A DNA stretch of 64,000 nucleotides from CAJCJE01 sp963818685 (lineage in GTDB: Bacteria > Actinomycetota > Actinomycetes > Mycobacteriales > Pseudonocardiaceae): contig CAWFTJ010000007.1 in the NCBI GenBank assembly GCA_963818685.1, positions 434,001-498,000 on the forward strand. The letters run 5' to 3'. Within the stretch, counting starts at the first letter, position 1. Every line of letters begins with the position of its first letter. Both the position numbers and the translations under genes were made by a program. The notes under the pieces were generated by a model. That model saw nothing but the letters and a program-made list of their open reading frames with translations. It was not told the origin of the DNA and ran no database searches. Positions 16,201-24,597 of the stretch are shown here, piece by piece.

Positions 16201-17361
16201 ATGGACGACTACCAGCGGGGGTTGCGCGAGTACGCGGCACTGATCGGCGGCGACGCCGAGCAGGAGCAGGCCGGGCTGCGGGCCGCATCGCCGGAGCTGT
16301 ACGACACGTTGGTGCGGCACGGTTTCGGCGGCATGCTCGCGGGCGCCGAACTCACCCGCGCCCAGCGCGAACTGGCCGCGGTCGCGATCATCGCGACGCT
16401 GGGCGGCGCACCGCGCCAGCTCGCCAGGCACACGACCGCCGCGTTGCGGCACGACATCACGCCAGACGAACTGCGCGCGCTGTGCGGACACATCGCGACC
16501 TACGCGGGTTTTCCGCGTGCGCTCAACGCGTTGACCGTGATCGACGAGACGCTCACCGAGGCCGGCCACGCTCGTCCGCCCGCGCTGCACCGAATCCGGC
16601 TCGCCGACCACGAGACCACGGTCGCGCAGCGCGGCACGTCCGGCCCACCGGTCGTGCTGGTGCACGCGGTCGGCCTGGACTGGCGGATGTGGCTGCCGGT
16701 GCTCGACGCGCTCGCCGCAGGTCGCCGCGTGTTCGCCTACGACGTGCGCGGGCACGGGTCGGCCGCAGGCGCGCCGGTGCCGAGCGACATGGCGCGGCTC
16801 GGCGACGACCTGCTCGACCTGCTCACCGCGCTCGACCTGGACACCGTGCACGCGGTCGGCCTGTCCTACGGCGGCGGAATCGTGCAGTCGGCCGCGGTGC
16901 GCGCGCCGGGGCGGTTCGCCTCGCTGAGCCTGCTGGCCACCACCGACACGCCGTTCCCGGCCTTCGCGGAACGGGCCCGGATCGCCGAACAGGAGGGCAT
17001 GGCCGCGCAGGTCGGCCCGACGCTGATCCGCTGGTTCACCCCGACCTCGCTCGCGGTCAACGGCTGGGGCGCGCGATACGCGCGGGAACGCGTGCTGCGC
17101 GACGACGTCACCGACTGGGCGGGCGCCTGGCGCGCGTTCACCGACTTCCCGGTCCGCGAGAAGTTCGCGACGCTGACCATGCCAACCCTGGTCGTCGCGG
17201 GCGGAGCTGACGAGTCGACCCCACCGGAGCTGATGCGCGGCATCGCGCAGCGGCTACCGAACGCGACCTTCCGCGAACTGCCCGGTGTCCGGCACATGCT
17301 CACCCTGGAGGCACCGGACCAGGTGGCCGCCGTGCTGAGTGAGTTTCTGCCAGTCGGCTGA
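16201..17361 (+). CDS. Fusion of carboxymuconolactone-decarboxylase-like domain and alpha/beta hydrolase
   Basis: A 386-residue two-domain protein. Residues 5-115 are a CMD/AhpD-like helical domain (PELYDTLVRHGFGGMLA, ELAAVAIIATLGGAPRQL, LCGHIATYAGFPRALNAL). Residues 130-386 are an alpha/beta hydrolase with VHAVGLDWRMW, the nucleophile elbow GLSYGGG (S222), acid GGADEST and histidine VRHMLT. PcaL in protocatechuate degradation joins the same two activities in the order hydrolase then decarboxylase. Here the order is reversed and no other pca gene is near. Start ATG 16201 follows GGGAGG at normal spacing. It could act on a lactone of unknown identity. Confidence 0.88.
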   Translation: MDDYQRGLREYAALIGGDAEQEQAGLRAASPELYDTLVRHGFGGMLAGAELTRAQRELAAVAIIATLGGAPRQLARHTTAALRHDITPDELRALCGHIATYAGFPRALNALTVIDETLTEAGHARPPALHRIRLADHETTVAQRGTSGPPVVLVHAVGLDWRMWLPVLDALAAGRRVFAYDVRGHGSAAGAPVPSDMARLGDDLLDLLTALDLDTVHAVGLSYGGGIVQSAAVRAPGRFASLSLLATTDTPFPAFAERARIAEQEGMAAQVGPTLIRWFTPTSLAVNGWGARYARERVLRDDVTDWAGAWRAFTDFPVREKFATLTMPTLVVAGGADESTPPELMRGIAQRLPNATFRELPGVRHMLTLEAPDQVAAVLSEFLPVG

Positions 17362-17365
17362 CGGG

Positions 17366-18256
17366 TCAACCGCGCGGCGCGAGATCCTGGGTGCCGACGA
17401 CCTTCAACAGCTTCAGTGCCTCGTGCGAAGGAGAGCCCGGCGTGGCGGTGTAGAAGATCACCCATTGGTCGGCGCCTGGATCGAGCAGCGCCTGGCAGTC
17501 CAGGTCCAGCCAGCCGACCACCGGGTGATGCAGGCGTTTGCGGTTGGTCCTTGCCACGTTCACGTCCTGCGCGGCCCAGAGTTCGCGGAACTCCGGGCTT
17601 TCCGTGCGCAGCCGGTTGATCAGCGCCCTGACGCGCGAGTCGTTCGGGTAGCGGGCCGAGGTGCCCCGCAGGTCGGCGACGCATTCACGGGCGAACCCGG
17701 CCGCGTCGTCCGGGTGATGGCGGGCGCGGGCCTGCGGGTTGGTGAAGAAGCGCAGCGCGACATTGCGTTCGGCAGGCGGCGTGTCCGCGATGCCGACCAG
17801 CAGCGCCTCGCCCAACGCGTTCCAGGCGAGGATGTCGTAGCCGGCGCCGCAGACCAGCGCGGGCGCGTCATTGAGCCGGTCGAGCAGGTGCAGCAGGGCG
17901 GGCCGCACCTCGTGCACCGGGCCGACCGGCGGTGCGGGCGCCTTACCGAGCAGGTGGTGCAGGTAGGTCAGTTCGTCCGAGGACAGTCGCAGCGCGCGGC
18001 CGATCGCGCTGATCATCTGCCGCGACGGTCTCGGCCCACGCCCCTGTTCCAGCCGGATGTAGTAGTCGACGGACATGCCGGCGAGTTCGGCGACCTCCTG
18101 CCGGCGCAGTCCGGGCGTGCGGCGGCGCTGGCCCGCGGCGAGGCCGACATCGGCGGGCTGGACCCGCGCGCGGCAACGGCGCAGGAAGGCGGCGAGTTCG
18201 GTCCGGTCGACGTGGTCCACCAGGCAAGCATGCTCCGCGAGCCGCGCGCCGACCAT
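17366..18256 (-). CDS. XRE-family regulator with MmyB-like ligand domain
   Basis: A 296-residue regulator. The HTH is near residues 35-90 (RRQEVAELAGMSVDYYIRLEQG, SRQMISAIGRALRLS), followed by the MmyB-like PAS-fold domain (ALVCGAGYDILAWNALGEALL, FRELWAAQDV, LDCQALLDPGADQWVIFYTA). Such proteins typically regulate a divergent SDR in actinomycetes, and the SDR at 18324 is 67 bp away on the other strand. The start is uncertain: ATG 18256 is used, and GTG 18220 would fit the shorter family members. Ligands proposed for MmyB-like domains are fatty-acid-like. Confidence 0.9.
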   Translation of the reverse strand: MVGARLAEHACLVDHVDRTELAAFLRRCRARVQPADVGLAAGQRRRTPGLRRQEVAELAGMSVDYYIRLEQGRGPRPSRQMISAIGRALRLSSDELTYLHHLLGKAPAPPVGPVHEVRPALLHLLDRLNDAPALVCGAGYDILAWNALGEALLVGIADTPPAERNVALRFFTNPQARARHHPDDAAGFARECVADLRGTSARYPNDSRVRALINRLRTESPEFRELWAAQDVNVARTNRKRLHHPVVGWLDLDCQALLDPGADQWVIFYTATPGSPSHEALKLLKVVGTQDLAPRG

Positions 18257-18323
18257 GGGATCGCCGATACCAGCCTCAGCCGGTCTCTCCCGGTCGAGCG
18301 CCGCGACCGCGAGTGTTGGCCGC

Positions 18324-19052
18324 ATGACAACAGAGAATCGAATCGTGCTCATCACCGGCGCCAACAAGGGCATCGGGTTCGCCACCGCTCGCGAGTTCGG
18401 CCGGGCCGGGCACACCGTGCTGCTCGGCGCCCGCGACGAACAACTGGGCAAGGCAGCTGCCGAGGAACTCGCCGAGTTCGATGTTCGGTTCGTCCGGCTC
18501 GACGTGACCGATCCGAAAACGGCTACCGCCGCCGCCGATGTGGCGGCACGGGAGTACGGGCGGCTTGACGTCCTGATCAACAACGCCGGCATCAGCCGCG
18601 ACCGCCCGTACGGCCCAGCCGACCTGCCGGTCGCCGCGTTGCGCGAGGTGTACGAGGTGAACGTGTTCGGCGTGGTCGCGGTGACCAACGCGATGCTGCC
18701 GCTGCTGCGCCGCTCCGCGCACGGCTACATCGGCAACGTCTCCAGCGGACTGGGCACGGTCGCGTTCCTGACCGACCCGGACCAGCCGTTGTGGAACTAC
18801 GCCAACCTGCTCGCCTACAACTCGTCGAAGGCAGCGCTCAACGCGGTGACGCTGATCTACGCGAACACGTTGCGCGAGGCGGGGATCAGGGTGAACGCGC
18901 TCTCGCCCGGTTTCTGCGCGACCGACCTGAACAACAACACCGGCACGGCCAGCGCGGCCGAGGGTGGCGCGGCCATCGTGCGCGAGGTGCTCGGTTCGGC
19001 CGAGCTGACCGGCGTGTTCCTCAGCGAGGAGGGCGGCACCTATCCCTGGTGA
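18324..19052 (+). CDS. SDR-family oxidoreductase (carbonyl-reductase-like)
   Basis: A 242-residue SDR with GANKGIG at residues 12-18, NNAGISRD, VTNAMLPLLRRS and catalytic YNSSK, ending in VFLSEEGGTYPW. It is a paralogue of the SDR at 6764-7489 and is divergent from the XRE-MmyB regulator, a recurrent pairing in actinomycetes. ATG 18324 places the cofactor motif at the usual distance. It overlaps the convergent NTF2-like gene by 13 bp. The substrate is unknown. Confidence 0.9.
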   Translation: MTTENRIVLITGANKGIGFATAREFGRAGHTVLLGARDEQLGKAAAEELAEFDVRFVRLDVTDPKTATAAADVAAREYGRLDVLINNAGISRDRPYGPADLPVAALREVYEVNVFGVVAVTNAMLPLLRRSAHGYIGNVSSGLGTVAFLTDPDQPLWNYANLLAYNSSKAALNAVTLIYANTLREAGIRVNALSPGFCATDLNNNTGTASAAEGGAAIVREVLGSAELTGVFLSEEGGTYPW

Positions 19053-19468
19053 TGCACGCCTGCCTGATGATGTACGCCGGACAGGGGTACGCGGCGGGCG
19101 GTGATGCGGCGGTGGCTGATCCGCCAGCCGTCCTCGGTGCGGATCGCCACGTCGTCGTAGGTGGCGCTGCCGGCGCTGCCGTCTGCCATCACCGCGATGC
19201 CCTTTGACCGCGCGTGCACCTCGTCCTGGCCGACCGGAGTCAGCACGATGTTGGTGACGAGGTGCGCGACCGGGTTGTCCTCGCCGATCTCCCTGGCCAG
19301 GGCGCGGATCTGGTCGTGGCCGGTGACCGGGTCCATGCCGACGCCGGTGAGGTCGTAGACCACGTCGTCGGTGAACAGTGCGAGCATCGCGTCGAAGTCG
19401 CCGTCGTCGGCGTGGTGGCCGTGCAGCTTGATCAGGTCGGTAATGGCGATCCGGTCCTCGATGTCCAT
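19040..19468 (-). CDS. SnoaL/NTF2-like protein
   Basis: A 142-residue cone-fold protein (MDIEDRIAITDLIKLHGHHA opening, DFDAMLALFTDDVVYDL, DGWRISHRRITARRVPL near the end). Such domains act as small dehydratases, isomerases or ligand binders. It is divergent from the CE1758-type monooxygenase, with two strong palindromes between them, so they are likely coregulated. The last residues repeat (GVHHQAGVHHQG) through an 18-bp tandem duplication extending past the fold. ATG 19468 follows a GAGGGG sequence. Confidence 0.85.
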   Translation of the reverse strand: MDIEDRIAITDLIKLHGHHADDGDFDAMLALFTDDVVYDLTGVGMDPVTGHDQIRALAREIGEDNPVAHLVTNIVLTPVGQDEVHARSKGIAVMADGSAGSATYDDVAIRTEDGWRISHRRITARRVPLSGVHHQAGVHHQG

Positions 19469-19490
19469 GTCAGCCCCTCGTCGAATAAAT

Positions 19491-19532
19491 GGGGAACTCC
19501 CCGTTTGATGCGAGCTTAGCGGGGAGTTCCCC
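19491..19532. promoter_or_regulatory. Pair of 12-bp palindrome-like operators in a divergent promoter region
   Basis: GGGGAACTCCCC (19491-19502) and its exact reverse complement GGGGAGTTCCCC (19521-19532) lie 30 bp apart centre to centre, about three helical turns. Both have flanking AT-rich bases. They sit between the NTF2-like gene and the CE1758/CE1759 operon. The TetR at 21316 is the obvious candidate ligand. Confidence 0.75.
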
Positions 19533-19623
19533 GGTTTGGTAGCCGTGGAATAGCGATGAGAGGGTTGTAGTTGTATGGGCAATGAGATGGTCAATATCAG
19601 TGACCATCGGGGAGGTGAGGGTA

Positions 19624-20709
19624 ATGCAGTTCGGCATCTTCTCCGTCGGGGACGTGACACCCGACCCCACCAACGGTCACGAACCGACCGAGCACGAGCG
19701 CATCAAGGCCATGATCACGATCGCCACGAAGGCCGAGGAGGTCGGTCTCGACGTGTTCGCCACCGGTGAGCACCACAACCCGCCGTTCGTGCCGTCCTCG
19801 CCGACGACCATGCTCGGCTACATCGCGGCTCGGACCGATCGGCTGATCCTGTCCACGTCGACAACGCTGATCACCACGAACGACCCGGTGAAGATCGCCG
19901 AGGACTTCGCGATGCTCCAGCACATCGCCGACGGCCGGGTCGACCTGATGATGGGCCGGGGCAACACCGGGCCGGTGTATCCGTGGTTCGGCAAGGACAT
20001 CCGGCAGGGCATTCCGCTTGCCGTCGAGAACTACGCGCTGCTGCACCGGTTGTGGCGCGAGGACGTCGTCGACTGGCAGGGCCGGTTCCGCACGCCGTTG
20101 CAGGGCTTCACGTCGACGCCGCGCCCGCTGGACGGGGTGCCTCCGTTCGTCTGGCACGGGTCGATCCGCTCGCCGGAGATCGCCGAGCAGGCCGCCTACT
20201 ACGGTGACGGGTTCTTCGCCAACAACATCTTCTGGCCGGCCGCGCACTACCAGCGGCTGATCCAGCTGTACCGGCAGCGTTTCGAGCACTACGGCCACGG
20301 CACGGCCGAGCAGGCCATCGTCGGCCTCGGCGGCCAGGTGTTCATGCGGAAGAACTCGCAGGACGCGATCAGGGAGTTCCGGCCGTACTTCGACAACGCA
20401 CCGGTCTACGGGCACGGTCCCTCGCTTGAGGACTTCATGGCGCAGACCCCGCTGACCGTCGGCAGCCCGCAGCAGGTCATCGAGCGGACGCTGGAGTTCC
20501 GCGACTACTTCGGCGACTACCAGCGCCAGCTGTTCCTGATGGACCACGCCGGCCTGCCGCTCAAGACCGTGCTTGAGCAGCTGGACCTGCTCGGCGAGGA
20601 GGTCGTTCCGGTGCTGCGCAAGGAGTTCGCGGCGCTGCGCGCTCCCGGCGTGCCGGACGCGCCCACCCACGAGAGCCTCAAGGCGGCGAAGGAGTTGGTG
20701 ACATCATGA
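19624..20709 (+). CDS. CE1758-family FMN-dependent luciferase-like monooxygenase
   Basis: A 361-residue LLM-class oxygenase. It begins MQFGIFSVGDVTPDPT and contains VFATGEHHNPPF, STSTTLITTNDPVKIAEDFAML and DLMMGRGNTGPVYPWFG. In the CE1758/CE1759 arrangement, this oxygenase is encoded next to a dedicated FMN reductase, which is exactly the case here with an ATGA overlap at 20706. ATG 19624 follows GGGAGGTGAGGG. Reduced FMN from the partner would drive oxygenation of an unknown substrate. Expression is probably controlled by the paired palindromes upstream. Confidence 0.93.
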   Translation: MQFGIFSVGDVTPDPTNGHEPTEHERIKAMITIATKAEEVGLDVFATGEHHNPPFVPSSPTTMLGYIAARTDRLILSTSTTLITTNDPVKIAEDFAMLQHIADGRVDLMMGRGNTGPVYPWFGKDIRQGIPLAVENYALLHRLWREDVVDWQGRFRTPLQGFTSTPRPLDGVPPFVWHGSIRSPEIAEQAAYYGDGFFANNIFWPAAHYQRLIQLYRQRFEHYGHGTAEQAIVGLGGQVFMRKNSQDAIREFRPYFDNAPVYGHGPSLEDFMAQTPLTVGSPQQVIERTLEFRDYFGDYQRQLFLMDHAGLPLKTVLEQLDLLGEEVVPVLRKEFAALRAPGVPDAPTHESLKAAKELVTS

Positions 20710-21308
20710 GGATCGCGGTGATCACGGCCGGACTGTCCAGTCCGTCCTCGACCCGCGTGCTCGCCGACGAGCTGGTGGCGGCCACCCGCCGCCTGCTCGG
20801 GGGCGAGGTCGACGTGGACGTGATCGAGCTGCGCGAGCACGCGCACGCGCTGGTCGACAACCTGCTCACCGGGTTCCCGAACGCGGCGCTCAAGCAGGCG
20901 ATCGAGCAGGTCGGCACGGCGGACGGGTTGATCGCGGTGACACCGATCTTCACGGCCTCCTACAACGCGCTGTTCAAGGCGTTCTTCGACGTGCTGGACA
21001 AGGACGCGATCGTGGGCATGCCGGTGTTGATCGGCGCGACCGGCGGCAGCGAGCGGCACTCGCTCGCGCTGGAGCACGCGCTGCGGCCGCTGTTCGGCTA
21101 CCTGCGCGCCATGGTCGTGCCGACCTCGGTCTACGCGGCCTCCGCCGACTTCGGTGCGCGCGGCGGTGACACCGCAGGGCTGGCCGGTCGGATCGAGCGC
21201 GCGGCCGAGGAGTTCGTCGCGTTGGTCAGGGCCGGGCTGCGCACGCCGCTCGACGATCCGTTCGCGCATGTCCTGCCGTTCGAGGCGTTGCTCAACCACA
21301 CTGGATAA
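20706..21308 (+). CDS. CE1759-family NAD(P)H-dependent FMN reductase
   Basis: A 200-residue flavodoxin-fold reductase (MRIAVITAGLSSPSSTRVLA; FMN contacts in TPIFTASYNALFKAFFDVL and IGATGGSERHSLAL). It supplies FMNH2 to the adjacent CE1758-type oxygenase, with which it overlaps by four bases (ATGA). Length and motifs match the family. The TetR gene begins 8 bp after its stop. Confidence 0.93.
   Translation: MRIAVITAGLSSPSSTRVLADELVAATRRLLGGEVDVDVIELREHAHALVDNLLTGFPNAALKQAIEQVGTADGLIAVTPIFTASYNALFKAFFDVLDKDAIVGMPVLIGATGGSERHSLALEHALRPLFGYLRAMVVPTSVYAASADFGARGGDTAGLAGRIERAAEEFVALVRAGLRTPLDDPFAHVLPFEALLNHTG
21303..21308 (+). promoter_or_regulatory. Possible -10 element of a leaderless TetR transcript
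   Basis: GATAAT overlaps the end of the FMN reductase gene and lies 7 bp before the GTG at 21316. This is the spacing expected if transcription starts on or next to the start codon. No clear -35 was seen. Confidence 0.45.
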
Positions 21309-21315
21309 TGTCGGG

Positions 21316-21924
21316 GTGCACGCGGAGGCGACGACCGGGGGATACGAGAAGGGGCGCATCCGCCGCGACGACATCATCACCGCGGCGGCCGCCCTCTACG
21401 GTGAGGTTGGCTATCACGGCGCTTCGCTGCGCGAGATCGCCAAGCGGGTCGGCATAACGCATGCCGGCCTGCTCTACTACTTTCCGACCAAGGAAGCCCT
21501 GCTCGCGGCCGTGCTCGAACGCCGAGACGCGGAGGATGCCGAGCGCGAGAACCTGCACGGGGCACCCGGCTTCGACATGATGCACCGGTTCATCGCGCTT
21601 GCCGAGTACAACGTCCGCCATCCCGGCATCGTCGACCTCTACAGCAGGCTCGCGGCCGAGGCCATCGCCGAGGACCATCCCGCGCACGCCTACTTCGTCC
21701 GGCACTATCGCAGGGCGTACCAGGAGGTGCAGGACTCCTTCGCGGTGATGGCCGAACGCGGCGAACTCCGGGAAGGAGTCGATCCCGGACTCGCCGCGCT
21801 GACCTTCATCGCGTTGCTGGACGGCCTACAGACCCAGTGGCTGACCATGCCGGACGCGGTCGACCTGGTGGCCTCCGTCCGGTTCTACCTGGAGAACCTG
21901 CTCACCGTCCCGCTCGGCGCCTAG
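21316..21924 (+). CDS. TetR-family regulator
   Basis: A 202-residue regulator. The HTH is GASLREIAKRVGITHAGLLYYF (about residues 35-56), with a long C-terminal ligand domain (FLENLLTVPLGA-like end). GTG 21316 is the start that avoids overlap with the FMN reductase reading frame. It follows the CE1758/CE1759 pair and probably represses it through the palindromes at 19491-19532. A hairpin overlaps its stop codon. Confidence 0.88.
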   Translation: MHAEATTGGYEKGRIRRDDIITAAAALYGEVGYHGASLREIAKRVGITHAGLLYYFPTKEALLAAVLERRDAEDAERENLHGAPGFDMMHRFIALAEYNVRHPGIVDLYSRLAAEAIAEDHPAHAYFVRHYRRAYQEVQDSFAVMAERGELREGVDPGLAALTFIALLDGLQTQWLTMPDAVDLVASVRFYLENLLTVPLGA

Positions 21925-21952
21925 CAACGCTTGGTTGCTCGCTTGGTTGCTA
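21922..21952. terminator. Hairpin between convergent genes, built from a 12-bp tandem repeat
   Basis: TAGCAAC can pair with either of two GTTGCT copies in a GCTTGGTTGCTC tandem repeat. The outer pairing includes both stop codons (TAG at 21922 and, on the minus strand, at 21950). A bidirectional terminator is likely, but there is no U-tract. Confidence 0.55.
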
Positions 21953-23059
21953 GAGCGTCCGCGCGTACGGATCCCAGTCCTCCGGCAGCGCGGGCGGCAC
22001 GTCCACCGTGCTTTCCACCTCGACCGAGTGACCGCGCGTGATCGATTCCTCGATCGCGAGCATCGCGTCCAGCACGTGATAGGCCAACTCGCCGGACGCC
22101 CGCTCCGGCACGCCGGCCCTGATCGACCGCGCCAGTTCCAGCGCGCCGGTGCCGCGCGACGCGCCGTGGCCCCGTGCGGCCAGTTCGACGGGCTCGACCG
22201 CGCCGCGCAGGTGCAGGGTGGTCGCGCCGTCGAAACGGTTGGGGTCGGGCAGCACCGCGGTGCCCTCGGTGCCGGAGATCTCCACGAAGCCGGCACGCAC
22301 CAGCGCCGAGTCGAAGCTCAGCACCACCTGCGCCGACCCGCCGCGCTCGAACTGGATCAGCGCGGTCACCGTGGTCGGCACGGTCACCGCGAACTCGGTG
22401 CCCGCCCTTGGCCCGGACCCGATCACGCGGGTCTCCCGCGCGCGACCACCCGTGCCGGTGACCTTGGCGATCGGGCCGAACAGCTGGATCAGCTCGGTCA
22501 GGTAGTACGGCCCGATGTCCAGCAGCGGCCCGCCGCCCGCCTGGAACAGGAACTCCGGTGCGGGATGCCAGCTTTCCGGGCCGGGGGTCTGGAACAGGGT
22601 CAGGCCGGTGCGCACTTCGCCGATCCGGCCCTCGTCGATGGCACGCCGCGCGGTCTGCAAACCCGCGCCGAGCACGGTGTCCGGCGCGCTGGCCACCCGC
22701 AGGCCGCGTTCTGTCGCACGGTCGAGCAGCTTGCGGCCGGTCTGCCGGTCGAGCGCGAGCGGCTTCTCCGCCCACACGTTCTTGCCCGCCTCCAACGCGG
22801 CAAGCCCGACGTCCACGTGCGCGGCCGGGATGGTCAGGTTGACCACCAGTTCGATCTCGTCGTTGTCGAGCAGTTCGGCCACCGAGCCGGAGCGGGGCAC
22901 CTTGTGCTTGGCCGCCTGCGCCGCCGCGCGATCGAGGTCGAGATCGGCGACGGCGAGCAGCTTCAGGTCCGGGAAGCTGCTCAGGTTCTCCAGGTAGGTG
23001 TCGCTGATGACGCCTGCGCCGATGACCCCGACGCCGACCGGTCCGCTGTTCGCGCTCAC
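21950..23059 (-). CDS. Gfo/Idh/MocA-family oxidoreductase
   Basis: A 369-residue NAD(P)-dependent sugar dehydrogenase-type enzyme. The Rossmann motif GVIGAGVISDTYLENL is near residue 11. The family mark AEKPLAL is near 96 with the expected lysine, and the C-terminal domain has GGGPLLDIGPYYLTELI, where the GPYY histidine/aspartate region contacts substrate. It overlaps the sugar isomerase-like gene by ATGA at 23056. The pair suggests interconversion of a sugar or inositol-type compound. Confidence 0.92.
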   Translation of the reverse strand: MSANSGPVGVGVIGAGVISDTYLENLSSFPDLKLLAVADLDLDRAAAQAAKHKVPRSGSVAELLDNDEIELVVNLTIPAAHVDVGLAALEAGKNVWAEKPLALDRQTGRKLLDRATERGLRVASAPDTVLGAGLQTARRAIDEGRIGEVRTGLTLFQTPGPESWHPAPEFLFQAGGGPLLDIGPYYLTELIQLFGPIAKVTGTGGRARETRVIGSGPRAGTEFAVTVPTTVTALIQFERGGSAQVVLSFDSALVRAGFVEISGTEGTAVLPDPNRFDGATTLHLRGAVEPVELAARGHGASRGTGALELARSIRAGVPERASGELAYHVLDAMLAIEESITRGHSVEVESTVDVPPALPEDWDPYARTL

Positions 23060-23787
23060 TTGGACGCACCCGCCACGAACGCGTAGCTGGCCTCGATGCC
23101 GGCGTAGATGTCGCCGTCGTACTGGTCGAACTCGATCACCCGCAGCGCGTTCGGCGCGGCCGCGAGCACCTCGGTCACCGGGACCTGGCCCTGGCCGGCC
23201 GGCACCTGGCCGGACGCGTCGGTGTTGAGGCCGCCGTCCTTGACGTGCAACGCCTTCACCCGCGCGCCGAGCCGTGTGAGCAGTTCCGGCGCGTTCGCGC
23301 CGCCCGCTGTCGCCCAGTAGGTGTCGACCTCAAGATCGACATCCGGATCGAGCGCGTCGGCCAGCACCTCCAAGCCGCTGTGACCGTCGATCCTGGACTC
23401 CAGCTCCCACCAGTGGTTGTGGTAGCCGACCCGGACGCCGTGCTCGGCGGCGATCTTGGCGGCGGCGTTGAGCGCGTCCGCGGTGGCCGCGATCTCGCTC
23501 GCGCTCTGCCAGTGTTCGGCCCGAACCATCGGGTCGATGACAAGACCGATGCCGAGTTCGGCGGCTGCCGCGAAGACCGCGTGCTGGTCGGCGCCGATCA
23601 GTTTGGCGTGCGCGGTCGGCGCGGTGAGGCCGTTGTCCGGCAGGCCGGTCCGCAGGGTTGCCAGGTTCTCCACGACGCCGTACGGCTCGACCTGGGTGAA
23701 ACCGATCGCGGCCAGCCTGCGCAACACCTCGCCGGGATCGGCGGCGAACTCCTCGCGAACCGAGTACAGCTGTACGGAAATGCTCAT
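23056..23787 (-). CDS. Sugar phosphate isomerase/epimerase family protein (xylose-isomerase-like TIM barrel)
   Basis: A 243-residue TIM barrel starting MSISVQLYSVREEFAADPGE. Metal-ligand positions are likely in VGYHNHWWELES, VDLEVDTYWA and RVIEFDQYDGD. Homologues isomerise inosose, hydroxypyruvate or related sugars. It is first in a two-gene transcript with the Gfo/Idh enzyme, a frequent pairing in inositol- or glucoside-like catabolism. RBS GGGGAGGG lies ahead of ATG 23787. A dyad operator candidate lies about 60 bp upstream. Confidence 0.9.
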   Translation of the reverse strand: MSISVQLYSVREEFAADPGEVLRRLAAIGFTQVEPYGVVENLATLRTGLPDNGLTAPTAHAKLIGADQHAVFAAAAELGIGLVIDPMVRAEHWQSASEIAATADALNAAAKIAAEHGVRVGYHNHWWELESRIDGHSGLEVLADALDPDVDLEVDTYWATAGGANAPELLTRLGARVKALHVKDGGLNTDASGQVPAGQGQVPVTEVLAAAPNALRVIEFDQYDGDIYAGIEASYAFVAGASK

Positions 23788-23837
23788 CGGGACCCTCCCC
23801 GCGTCGTCATGTCGGCGAAGAATCCGCCGGTCAGCAG

Positions 23838-23860
23838 ATTTTTACCACCTGGTAGAAATT
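23838..23860. promoter_or_regulatory. Dyad operator candidate upstream of the isomerase/oxidoreductase operon
   Basis: TTTTACCA and TGGTAGAA flank CC, with one mismatch between arms. On the minus strand it lies about 15 bp after a GATAAT (-10-like) sequence at 23873-23878, the place for a repressor roadblock. The TetR or a distant LacI-type regulator could bind. Confidence 0.55.
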
Positions 23861-23902
23861 GACGCCAGGCATTATCGGCGCCTGTTCGAAGTTGTTTGTC
23901 CT

Positions 23903-23929
23903 CAGCCGTGTTTTCAGCCGTGTTTTCAG
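23903..23929. repeat. 12-bp tandem repeat after the TetR stop
   Basis: CAGCCGTGTTTT occurs twice in succession plus a partial third copy, overlapping the minus-strand TetR stop codon. It is one of several short tandem duplications at gene ends in this window. Confidence 0.8.
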
Positions 23930-24597
23930 TCGGGGCCGAAGAACGCGATCGACATCCCGCACACCGCGGTGACCAGGTGCTCGCCCAGCCTGCGCCAGGA
24001 CTTCTCCGCGTCGTCTGCCGGGATACGGCTGTGGGCGAGGTCGTACTCCAGTTCCGCGCACATGTGCACGACCAGTTGACGGATCATGGTGGCCAGCTCC
24101 GGCGCCAGCTCGCCGGACGGGTCGTGCCGTTTCGCGCCGGGCAGCTCGCGCAACAGCCGGATCGACTCGCTGTCGACATGCGACTGGACGGTGTACTCGC
24201 GCAGGCTCGGCTCGACAAGCGCCTGTGCGCTGAACCGTGCGTGCCAGGACGGGGTGCCGAGGTCGATCAGGTGCAGCACGGTCGGCAGCACCGCGCAGGC
24301 CATCCGGTCCCGCAGCGACACCTCGGGCCTGTCCATCAGCGCGGCCACCATGGCCATCCGGTGCCGGTCGACCGGGCCGACGTGCCTTGCGATGATCGCC
24401 TTGATCAACTCGTCGCGACTGCTGAAGTGGTACTGCACAACGGACTTGTTGCGTTGACCGGCCGCGTCGCTGATCTGTCTTATCGAGACACCCGCGAACC
24501 CGCGCTCCGCGTAGAGCCGCTCTGCGGCGTCCATCAGCTTGTCCATGGCGAGCTGGGCGCGTGGGGTCGGCGACGCGGCCGGTTCAAGCTCAGTCAT
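23926..24597 (-). CDS. TetR-family regulator of the P450-ferredoxin operon
   Basis: A 223-residue regulator. The HTH is VSIRQISDAAGQRNKSVVQYHF (about residues 38-59), followed by a longer C-terminal domain (TetR_C_13-like guess). Its ATG follows directly on the ferredoxin stop codon, so P450, ferredoxin and TetR form one transcript. The two TAAGGC-N4-GCCTTA palindromes before the P450 are its probable autoregulated operators. Confidence 0.9.
   Translation of the reverse strand: MTELEPAASPTPRAQLAMDKLMDAAERLYAERGFAGVSIRQISDAAGQRNKSVVQYHFSSRDELIKAIIARHVGPVDRHRMAMVAALMDRPEVSLRDRMACAVLPTVLHLIDLGTPSWHARFSAQALVEPSLREYTVQSHVDSESIRLLRELPGAKRHDPSGELAPELATMIRQLVVHMCAELEYDLAHSRIPADDAEKSWRRLGEHLVTAVCGMSIAFFGPD

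Noticed and set aside
16201..17361. PcaL of the protocatechuate pathway
   Set aside because: Domain order is reversed and no other pca genes are nearby.
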